From Thecamonas trahens ATCC 50062 (taxonomy: Eukaryota > Apusozoa > Apusomonadida > Apusomonadidae): a DNA stretch of 44,606 nucleotides. Positions 37,443-44,606 of the stretch are shown here, in pieces. The notes below the pieces were generated by a model. The model searched no databases, had not been told where the DNA came from, and worked only from the letters and a program-made list of their open reading frames with translations. The stretch lies in assembly GCF_000142905.1 (NCBI RefSeq), contig NW_013657660.1, forward strand, positions 474,090 to 518,695, read 5' to 3'. The translations under genes and the position numbers were made by a program. The first letter of the stretch is position 1. Each line of letters starts with the position of its first letter.

Positions 37443-38792
37443 TTACATCGGCAGCTCGCCCTCGAGGAGAGCGAGGGCGATGCGCTTGCGGAACTGCGGC
37501 ATGTGCTTCTGGTCGAAGACCAGGTCGCAGTCGCGAGCAACAAAGTTGGCGTACGAGAGCGCAAAAACGCCGCAGTCGTAGCCATTGCGCTGGACAGGGA
37601 TGTCCTTGGGCACATAGTCGGTCCACTGTGAGACGTCGAGCTCGATCGAGTGCTTGTCGGCAAAGTCGTCGACGATCCAGCGGCGCATCGTGTCAAGCGC
37701 CGCATGGTTCGTGCTCAGCAGTGCGTCGTAGTACTCGAAGCGCTTGTCGCGGAGATTGACAACAGCAAGCGTCCAGTGTGTCCCGAGGTGGACCGGGAAA
37801 ATGACCTTGTCGATGTCGCGGAGGTCGACCTTTTTGGTCCAGCGGCGGACCTTGCGGTAGTTGTACCGGCAGCGGAGCTCGTAAATGGAGGCGTAGAAGA
37901 ATGAGTTGAAGAAGAAGCACCGCGGGCCCACGCCCGCGGCAGCCTCAGCGTCGGCCCTGGCCTGCAGCATGACGACCATGCCGTTGACGACCTCGTCGTT
38001 GAGCCACTCACCGGGGCCGAGCGAGGCAAAGTCGTGGCCGGTGATTGGGATCGAGCCGACGCACGCAAGCTGCTGAGCTGGCGGCGCACGGAAGGCCTGC
38101 CGCAACATGTTGCGCTCGCGATCGTCGAGCTTGGCCGACCACGCAGAGAGGAGGGCGTCGGCATGCGGGCCGGAGTCGTCGTCGCCGCGCAGTGCGGCCT
38201 CAATCTCGCGGCTGGTGTACTTTTCGAGCCGGGCCCGCTCCTCGGCGATGGCGCGAGCGCGAGCGGACTTCTCCTCGATTTCGGCCATGCGGAGCGCAGA
38301 GCGCCACGAGTCGGTAGCCGATGCATCCGGCGACGATGCGCCCGATGCTGCAGCTAGCGACGACCGCCGCCGCCTCCGCGCCGTCTCCAGCGCGGCATCC
38401 ATCCGACTCGGGGTCCGCGGGTCACGCGGTTGGCTGGGGTCGGTCATGAGGGCCACAAACTTACTCGGCCCGCCTTCAAGCTCGTCGACGGAACCCATCA
38501 GCCGCGTACGCTCCTCGCGCCGGAGCCGAGTCCGCTCCAGCGATAGCGCCTTGGCCTTGGCGTAGGCCGAGTCCTCACGCAGCGGAGCGTGGGTGACAGG
38601 CGCGGTGCTCTCGTTGTCGTCGTCAGACGAGATGACAATGACGTCGTCGAGGCCAGCGTTGTCGGGCGCGTCAGCCGAGGCAAGCGGCGACGACGGCAGT
38701 CGCACTAGCGAGGCACGAAACTCATCGGCCTCGCGGCGATCCTCGAGCATGTCCAGAATCGGGCGGCGCGACGAGGGCGAGCGTGCCGACAT
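37443..38792 (-). CDS. ULP1: Ulp1/SENP-type SUMO protease (peptidase C48)
   Basis: From the first in-frame ATG (38792) the protein has 449 residues. The frame stays open upstream to a TAG at 39128, and that part carries KRSR and HKRQR clusters, so a 5' exon is likely. Residues 1-235 are charged and helical. The catalytic domain begins at GHDFASLGPGEWLNDEVVNG and has the full set: His339 in THWTLAVV, Asp356 in YYDALLS, the oxyanion Gln401 and Cys407 in VQRNGYDCGVFAL. The SNSFFY-like FFFNSFFYASI and VRRWTKKVDLRDIDKVIFPVHL segments are typical of Ulp1 and SENP1/2. It processes SUMO precursors and removes SUMO from targets, usually at the nuclear envelope or in the nucleus. Confidence 0.9.
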   Translation of the reverse strand: MSARSPSSRRPILDMLEDRREADEFRASLVRLPSSPLASADAPDNAGLDDVIVISSDDDNESTAPVTHAPLREDSAYAKAKALSLERTRLRREERTRLMGSVDELEGGPSKFVALMTDPSQPRDPRTPSRMDAALETARRRRRSSLAAASGASSPDASATDSWRSALRMAEIEEKSARARAIAEERARLEKYTSREIEAALRGDDDSGPHADALLSAWSAKLDDRERNMLRQAFRAPPAQQLACVGSIPITGHDFASLGPGEWLNDEVVNGMVVMLQARADAEAAAGVGPRCFFFNSFFYASIYELRCRYNYRKVRRWTKKVDLRDIDKVIFPVHLGTHWTLAVVNLRDKRFEYYDALLSTNHAALDTMRRWIVDDFADKHSIELDVSQWTDYVPKDIPVQRNGYDCGVFALSYANFVARDCDLVFDQKHMPQFRKRIALALLEGELPM

Positions 38793-39069
38793 AACGGAGC
38801 GGGATCCGAGTCGCGACCAGCGAAGCGAAGACGGTCGGCTGAGTGAGTGATCCAGAGCCGGAACCTGAGCAGGGCGGCCGATAGGCGAGCAGAGAGAAGC
38901 CGTCAACGGTGCGGACGAGCTCGGCGTGTTTAGCAGCCGCTGGCGCTTGTGGGTGTCAGTAGCGTCCAGGGAAGCGCTGGGCAAGGTAGGAGTTCTGCTA
39001 CGCTTGGAGCCAACAGTGAGTGTGTCGGCCACAGAGTCAGACACGCGAGAGTGGCTGGAGGAAGACAAA

Positions 39070-39103
39070 GGAGGAGGAGGAGGAGGAGGAGGAGGAGGAG
39101 GAG
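39070..39103 (+). repeat. (GGA)11 trinucleotide repeat
   Basis: Pure GGA on the + strand, or TCC/CCT on the - strand. On the - strand it forms the polypyrimidine tract of the probable Ulp1 intron acceptor. Confidence 0.9.
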
Positions 39104-39354
39104 GGAGGGGTGGGAGCAGACCAGCCTAGCCAGCGTGAGGCCTTGCGGTAGGCAAAGGCAAGGACCGCCGTAAGCGGTTGAAACTCGGCCGCCACCTTGG
39201 ACAAGGGTACCTTCCGCAGCACGTGCTGTGCTGGGGGGAGGGGCGGAGGGGGGGAGGGGGAGGGGAGGAGGGGAGGTGTGGCACGAGAGTGCAGTGTGCG
39301 GGTGTGGGTGCTGGAGTGATGGCGACTGGGCGGGCGTTGGGCGAGCGTTGGGCA

Positions 39355-39389
39355 GGGAGGGAGGGAGGGAGGGAGGGAGGGAGGGAGGG
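39355..39389 (+). repeat. (GGGA)n tetranucleotide repeat, G-quadruplex-prone
   Basis: Nearly nine GGGA units end in GGGGG, upstream of the cullin on its own strand. Many evenly spaced G3 runs make a G-quadruplex plausible. Confidence 0.9.
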
Positions 39390-39791
39390 GGTGGTCTGGG
39401 CGTCGATGTGATGATTATGGGTGATGGAATATCGGATATGAGCTTGACTAGCTAGTCATGGCATGGGGCCATGGTGCGATGGCTGGCGGTGTGGCTTGCG
39501 GCGGGACCTGTTGTATGGCGTACGATTAACTGAGGTGATTAATTGATGGCTCGCCGCAAGATGGCAAGGAACACACAGGTCGCGCACACCAAAGGGTTGA
39601 CAAGCGGGGAGTGGACAGGGGAGGAAGGCGAGTGAGAAGGCAAGCCACACCACTTCCTCAAGAGGGCAAGGAGGTATTTACGTGTTCGAGAGAGTGCGAG
39701 AGAGTGAGAGTGAGTGTTAGTCCCCCTTCTCTATCTCTCTCTCTGTGTACGCTTGGCTGACGTCTTGTTTGGCTGTGGAGGCTGAAGGCGA

Positions 39792-42349
39792 ATGTCGTCG
39801 TCCAAGGGTGGGTCGCTTCACCCGCGAGCTATGGACTATGACACGTCATGGGCTACGCTCTCTGAGGCTATGAAGGCCATCATGAGGTTGGAGGCTGTCA
39901 ACTCGATGTCGGGAATGCAGCTGTATCGGCTGGTGTACTCGCTGGCGTGTGCGCATCCGCGGTCGTACTCGCCGGACATGTACGTAGGGGTGGAGACGTT
40001 CCTCTTGGCGGAAGCGTCGCGCATTGCTGACTCGCTTGTGGCGCTGTCGGCCGACTCGCTGCTCGAGCAGTACTCCAAGGCGTGGTATACGTACGAGCTT
40101 GGCTCGCGGATCATGTCGCATGTCATTTTCAACTTTCTCAACGACAACTGGATCACCCGCCGGCTCGACAACGCCCGTGCCGCCCTCACCTCGATCTACC
40201 TGAGCACGGCAGAGGAAAGGCTGGGCAAAGCCGGGGCCGGTGGCAGCAACGAGAGCACGGGCGGAAAGGGCTCGGGTGGAAGAGGCCGGGGCCGGTTCCG
40301 GCGAGCAAGCAGGTGTACAAGATCGACGAGCTGGCGCTGCTTATGTGGCGCGACAAGGTGCTTGCGCCGCTCAAGGACCGGCTGGTGTATGCCATCCTGG
40401 AGCAAGTTCGCAAGGAGCGTGACGGCGAGGCCATCGAGCGCGAGCTTGTTGTCAAGCCGATCGAGTCGATGGTCAAGCTCGGGCTCGAGCGCAACAAGCC
40501 GCTCGCAGTCTACAGCGAGACCATTGAGCTGCCGTACATTGCGGCACTCCACGAGTACTACGCAGCCGAGACGACCAACTTTCTGGCTCAGAATGCGGTG
40601 CCCGACTACTACAGCCACGCAGAGACGCGGATGGCGGAAGAGTCTGCGCGGGCGGTGCTGTTTCTCGACACATCGTCGGAGCCGCGGGTGACGGCGGCAC
40701 TGACCGACATCTTTGTCACGGCGCATCTCCCTGCACTCCAGGGCGAGGTCATTCCGCTGGTGGCGGCAATGGTTGCCGACTCGTCGTCCGAGTCGCACGC
40801 GGCGAAAGCGCTTGCACGTGGCTACGCGCTCCTCGCACGGGTGCCCGGAGCCTTTGACTCGGTCCAGGACGCGCTGGGAGCGTTTGTGGTCGAGCGCGGA
40901 CTGGCGGCGCTCGACAAGCTCGGTGATGAGCCAGCGTCCAACCCGCGCAAGTATGTGGAGGCACTGCTGGAGCACTACGCGGCGTTCCGCACAGTGGTGG
41001 ACACGGCGTTCGCAGGCTCGGGGCAGTTTTCGCTCGTTCTCGACAAGGCGATGCGCGAGATTGTCAATGCCAAGCCCAAGACGAATGCGGGTAGCAGCGG
41101 GGGAGCGAGCTCGCTGCCGCCGGCGGCGGAGCTGCTCGCCAAGTACTGCGACATGGTACTCCGCAAGTCGTCCAAGTCGCAGCTTGAGGACGCCGAGCTG
41201 AGCAAGGTGCTCGACTCGGTCATGGAGGTGTTCCAGTATCTCGAAGACAAGGACGTGTTCCAGAAGTTCTACTCGCAAATGTTGGCGAAGCGTCTGATCC
41301 AGAGCCTCTCTGTGTCGGACGACGCCGAGTCTGCGATGATCTCGCGGCTGAAGAAGGCGGCTGGCTATGAGTACACTTCCAAGCTGCAGAAGATGTTTCA
41401 GGACATGACGCTCTCGGACGAGCTCAACGCCAGCTTTGCGACTGCGGTGGAGAAGACTGGAATGGACATCGGCGGTGTGGCGTTCTCGTTCAAGGTCCTC
41501 ACCAAGGGCTCGTGGCCGCTGTCGTCGCCATCGACGCCGTTTGTACAGCCGCCAGAGCTCGACAAGCTCATCAAGCGGTTCGAGGCCTTTTACAAGAACC
41601 AGCACAGTGGACGCGAGCTGTTCTGGCTCCCGGAGCTAACCAAGGGTGAGCTGCGGACGGCATACCTGGCCAAGAACCACGATCTCATTGTCACCAACTA
41701 CCAGATGGCCATCCTCTGCCTCTTTAACCGCGGCACGGTCTTTTCAGTTGCGGAAATCGGTAAGCTGGTTGGTCTCGAGTCGAAGGTCCTCATGCGCAAC
41801 GTTGCGTCGCTGGTCAAGGTCAAGCTCCTCTCGCTTGTTGCAGATGCCGGAGACACAGCGGTGAGCCAGGCCGAGCCCAAGGCCGAGGCCAAGGCCAAGA
41901 CCGAGGCCAAGACCGAGGCCGAGACCGACGATGCGGCGGCGTCGTCGTCAGCCAAGCCGAGCAAGGGTAAGAAGGGCAAGGGCAAGAAGCGCGCTCCGAT
42001 CAAGCTCAACTCGTCGACCAAGCTCGAAGTCAACCTCAACTTTAGCAACAAGCGGATCCGGGTCAAGGTGCTCTCGTCGCTCATCCGCGACTCGACAGAA
42101 GAGCGGGCGGCGACTGTTCGCGGAGTGAGCGAAGAGCGGATGTTCTTCCTCCAGGCCGCAGTTGTGCGGCTGATGAAGGCGCGCAAGAAGATGGCTCACT
42201 CGGTTCTTGTTGGCGAGGTCTGCGAGATCGCAGCCGCGCGGTTCAAGCCGCGGGTCGCGCTCATCAAGAAGGCCATCGAGCAGCTGATTGACAAGGGATA
42301 TCTTGCGCGTGTCCAGGGCGAGAAGGGCATGTACGAGTACCTGGCGTAG
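39792..42349 (+). CDS. CUL1: CUL1-like cullin, one frame break
   Basis: The ATG at 39792 (MSSSKGGSL) starts a cullin of about 850 residues that is read in two frames: 39792 to about 40290, then about 40210 to 42349. The N-terminal repeat region has WATLSEAMKAI, ELGSRIMSHVIFNFLNDNW. After the break come IDELALLMWRDKVLAPL, ILEQVRKERDGEAI, ELLAKYCDMVLRKSSK and EDKDVFQKFYSQMLAKRL. The cullin-homology domain has DDAESAMISRLKKAAGYEYTSKLQKMFQDM, HSGRELFWL, YQMAILCLFN. The C-terminal winged helix ends RLMKARKKM (Lys of the neddylation site), FKPRVALIKKAIEQLIDKGYL and YEYLA. Cullins scaffold RING ubiquitin ligases. Closest by eye to CUL1, but subfamily is not certain. A Lys/Ala/Glu insert at about 41870-41990 is unusual. 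Confidence 0.88.
40200..40312 (+). other. Reading-frame break in the cullin gene
   Basis: The frame moves one base back within a Gly/Arg-rich, GC-palindromic stretch (GGCCGGGGCCGGTTCCGG near 40284-40301). I tested the GT and AG pairs here and found no phase-compatible intron of realistic length. One missing base is the simplest reading. Confidence 0.65.
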
Positions 42350-43442
42350 CTGTCTTGTCCCCAGAAGGAAGAAAGGTCTGGGCGGCATGTGGCAGGAAAG
42401 GAGGGTGAGGGGTGGGCAAAACAAAACAGTGTCGCAAGCAATGCGCGCGACTGAGCCAGCTCGATTAACGGCGATAGCTTGACCAGGAGAAGACAGCGAG
42501 TCCTTCAGCAATGAGGGTACTGAGCAGATTGAGATCGGCCTAGAGGGCGGCGCCAAGAAGTGGAGGGCGACCTTCGATGGTGGCGGCGGCATGAACGGGG
42601 CGCAGATAATCGGCGATACGGGGTGGTGGCGATCTGCAATGGTTTGGCATCGACGAGAGATTGTAGGACTCGAGCGCTTGTGGGAGTCGCAGTTGAAAAC
42701 ATGGTGGGTGTGTGTGGTGTGGGTGTGGTGGTTGTGGGTGAGGATGGTGGGGAGTGGGCCCGGGGTGGTGGGGGGGGGGGGGGGGGGGGGGGCGTTGAGG
42801 AAGGTAGGCACTTCGGCGGCGCGGGAGAGGAGGGCGGACGGATTGGGTTGAGATGTACGTCGATGGAGACGATGGCTTTAGATTGGAGGGGGAGGCAGAC
42901 CACTGCACTCTAGCCCACCACAACATTGTCTATTGTTTGCCCTTGCCCTCTCTTGTTCTTCCTCGCCATGGCCAGCCCGGTGGTCTCGTCGTCTGGCTCG
43001 GTGGTCGGCGGCAGGGGCGGCTGGCGATGAGCAGGCCGGCGGGGGCTGTGATGGGCAAGGCCGGAGAAGGGAGGGGAGAAGTGGGTTGGAAGGCAAACTG
43101 GTAGTCATTGCCAATGACGTGGCTATCTCTATGCATCGCCTCCAAAGCCCTGTCGATGGCTAGCTTGCTCTCGGTGGTGCCGGCGGTGGTCGGTCGGCGG
43201 CGGGCGGAGTGGGATGAGTGTGGTGGTGGCTGCTGGTGCTGTGGGCGAGGTGCGAGTGGTCGAGTGACGGCCAGCCACTGGTCGGTCAGCCACTCGTCGG
43301 CATGGGCGGCGTGCTGCTGCTGGTGGTGCTGGAGATGAGCAAGCATGAGCTTGAGGCGGCGATGCCCGGGTTGTTGTTGATGGTGGGGGTGGTGATGGGG
43401 ATCGTCAGGGGGAAATGGAGGGTTTAAACGTTGCATGCTGGG
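42350..43442. other. Intergenic region, no gene seen
   Basis: About 1.09 kb follow the cullin and precede the small - strand gene; both genes end here, so the stretch is their shared 3' flank. It is G/T-rich on the + strand with a 23-G run. No frame shows a family pattern. A - strand gene from 43436 (168 codons) is low-complexity His/Pro and is not supported. Confidence 0.5.
42770..42792 (+). repeat. Run of 23 G
   Basis: An uninterrupted homopolymer of 23 G preceded by GGGG-rich sequence. Its exact length is unreliable in any assembly. Confidence 0.9.
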
Positions 43443-43703
43443 CTACACCATGTTGAGGTCGTGATGGAGTTCGGCAGCCGCGTCCGTGACATGATCATAG
43501 ACAGCCACGATCATGTCCTTGAGCTTTGCGACCAAGCCAGTGAGTCTCTCCCGGACGGTCACGCCGCGGATCCGGATGTCGAACCCTAGCACAGTGAACG
43601 ATGACATGTTGGCGATGCGGTCGGCATCCGCCGGGTCCGCAAAGAGCCTGTAGGCGGACACGGTCAGGTCGCGGGTGCGGAAGTTGATGGTGATCGAGAT
43701 CAT
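43443..43703 (-). CDS. Small unknown protein (86 aa)
   Basis: ATG at 43703, with an in-frame TGA four codons upstream, to a TAG at 43443. Codon third positions are strongly G/C, as in the neighbouring genes, which supports real coding. The protein (MISITINFRTRDLTV to LHHDLNMV) has alternating hydrophobic beta-like strands at the start and in FTVLGFDIRIRGVTV, then a C-terminal helix (LVAKLKDMIVAVYDHV). I do not recognise the family. It lies 88 bp downstream of the stop of the multi-exon gene on the same strand and could also be an alternative last exon of that gene. Confidence 0.55.
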   Translation of the reverse strand: MISITINFRTRDLTVSAYRLFADPADADRIANMSSFTVLGFDIRIRGVTVRERLTGLVAKLKDMIVAVYDHVTDAAAELHHDLNMV

Positions 43704-43791
43704 CCTCGAGCGTCACTGTGTGGGTGTAGCACCATCAAACTTACCCTTACACCCGGCCTTCCACCGGACCGGTTGACGACCATGGGTGAGT

Positions 43792-44606
43792 CTAGGCCGA
43801 CACGATGACCATGGGACCCGGGGTCGAGCCGGAAGCAGCATCTTGCTTCTTCAACGCCTTCATGCGAGCGATCGTGCCTCGCATGATCTCCTGCATAACG
43901 AAGCGGAGCCCGTCCCTGTGCTGACTCAGATAGGCGTTGAACATGTCCGGGTAGGTCTCGCCGAACTCGTAAGCCAGTCTGCCAATGGTGTGGAACTGGA
44001 GGCGGTCTGCGCACTCCTCGACCGTCTTCAGAGCCAGTCTTTGCGGTTGTCATGGCTCGTGGTGGCGGCCTGCCGACCACCGTTGCGTGCTGCAGCGGCG
44101 CAGCTGCTGGTCCTATCTGCAGAGCCAGCTCGGATCGCCCGGTGCCGTGGACCAGCGCGTAGTCGATGCGGAGAAGCGCCCGATCTCAAACGGCACCACA
44201 ACCCAGAGCGTGCTGGGGCGCAGGAGAGCATCGATCTCGAGCAGGATGACCGATGACGATGGGAATGCAAGGACTCTGGCGTTTGCCATGGAGCATGCCA
44301 TCCATTCAGCCGCCGGTGACTCGGTGTCGCGACCGACCAAGCCAAACCACAGACCGAGATCGTTGGCGGCCGGCTCGATGGTGAGGCCGAGACCCGAGAC
44401 AGCAATCTGTTCAACAACCGCATAGACTGTGCCACACCGCCGCATTCGAACACGTTCAACTCGCCCATTGATGCAACAAGCTACGTAATGCCTCCAGCAC
44501 GCACCGGTACTCGGCAGCGATTGCCTCCTGCCGCGCTTGCTCGGCCTCCAGCCAGGTCTGAGTGGTGAATGAGGCGATAATTCTGGTGGACACTTAGCTG
44601 ATGGTG
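43792..44606 (-). CDS. Unrecognised multi-exon gene, 5' part outside the window
   Basis: I read exons 44606-44485, 44426-44081 and 44025-43792 on the - strand. The first visible exon is a helical segment (WLEAEQARQEAIAAEYRCV). The middle exon continues YAVVEQIAVSGLGLTIEP, LGLWFGLVGRD, SSVILLEIDALLRPSTLW, VVVPFEIG. It then moves one base back at about 44180 to LLRIDYALVHGTGRSEL, ALQIGPAAAPLQHA. The last exon is VEECADRLQFHTIGRLAYEF, DMFNAYLSQHRDGLRFVMQE, IMRGTIARMKALKKQ, ending PMVIVSA and a TAG at 43792. GC-rich third positions support all three exons. None has an obvious start codon. Function unknown; the structure is my reconstruction. Confidence 0.5.
44026..44080 (-). other. Possible intron (55 bp)
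   Basis: On the - strand the donor is ACG|GTGGTC and the acceptor CTGAAG|ACG, phase 0 at both ends. Its length is close to that of the neighbouring 58-bp intron. The donor is a weak match, so the exact sites are uncertain. Confidence 0.4.
44427..44484 (-). other. Probable intron (58 bp)
   Basis: On the - strand the donor is C|GTAGCT and the acceptor GCACAG|TC, phase 1 at both ends, and splicing makes a Leu codon. Without it, the upstream exon meets a stop (TGA) shortly after. Confidence 0.6.

Larger units (their letters stand above)
38793..39791. other. 5' region of the Ulp1 gene and promoter of the cullin
   Basis: The Ulp1 frame continues from 38793 to about 39057. Immediately upstream on the - strand is a perfect-looking acceptor: a CCT-rich pyrimidine tract then TTTGTCTTCCTCCAG before CCACTCTCGCG. 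Further upstream, CCCCCCAG at about 39236 is a second acceptor-like site, followed by about 110 bases that read VPLSKVAAEF-like protein. A 5' exon of the protease may therefore lie here, but I could not fix donor or start. (GGA)n and (GGGA)n repeats lie within, and the last 400 bp should hold the cullin promoter. Confidence 0.4.

Noticed and set aside
39037-39222. A - strand frame VPLSKVAAEF upstream of Ulp1
   Set aside because: It is coding-like but has no ATG and no clear donor. It is noted as a possible 5' exon, not annotated as a gene.
43786-44256. A 156-codon + strand frame at the right end
   Set aside because: It is antisense to exons with stronger coding character and has no recognisable domain.

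Overview
The window is nuclear DNA from a GC-rich, gene-dense, free-living eukaryote. It holds a furry/MOR2-family scaffold, PAF1, a cullin, an Ulp1-type SUMO protease, an F-BAR protein, a bacterial-type (mitochondrial) aspartyl-tRNA synthetase and spliceosomal introns. A CFAP100-like axonemal protein and the intraflagellar-transport dynein chain DYNC2I2 point to a flagellated cell. The mix fits a small heterotrophic flagellate such as an apusomonad (Thecamonas-like), but the species is inferred from gene content and composition, not proven.

Layout, left to right: the 3' end of a CFAP100-like gene (+) converging on a class-V PLP enzyme (-); two long + strand nuclear-type proteins (2808-5552, 5900-7960), the first with an internally duplicated domain; a Lys/Ser-rich protein (-) and an NR2C2AP homologue (-). 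A 159-base assembly gap and a 12-bp minisatellite with 60-bp higher-order periodicity follow. Then come a D123/CDC123-like ATP-grasp protein (+), a 1369-aa F-BAR plus tandem-PH protein (-), a GT4 glycosyltransferase (-) divergent from mitochondrial AspRS (+), a 12-repeat kelch protein with an intron (+), and a furry homologue of about 2150 aa (-) with one frame break. Next are DYNC2I2 (+), a hyper-acidic protein (-), a costars/ABRACL protein (-), PAF1 with an inferred 5' intron (+), an Ulp1/SENP protease (-), a CUL1-like cullin with a frame break (+), a small unknown gene (-), and a multi-intron gene (-) cut by the right edge.

Convergent neighbours are separated by only 15-74 bp. Most genes are intronless, so introns are easily missed: start codons have to be chosen carefully, and several long reading frames open only at TTG or GTG. 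Low-complexity tracts (Ala/Glu, Lys/Gly, Ser, Asp) and microsatellites are frequent both inside genes and in promoters. No single pathway unites the genes. Themes are cilia (CFAP100, DYNC2I2), transcription and ubiquitin/SUMO control (PAF1, Ulp1, cullin), membrane/cortex (F-BAR, furry, costars) and mitochondrial translation (AspRS). I saw no tRNA, rRNA, CRISPR array or transposase.
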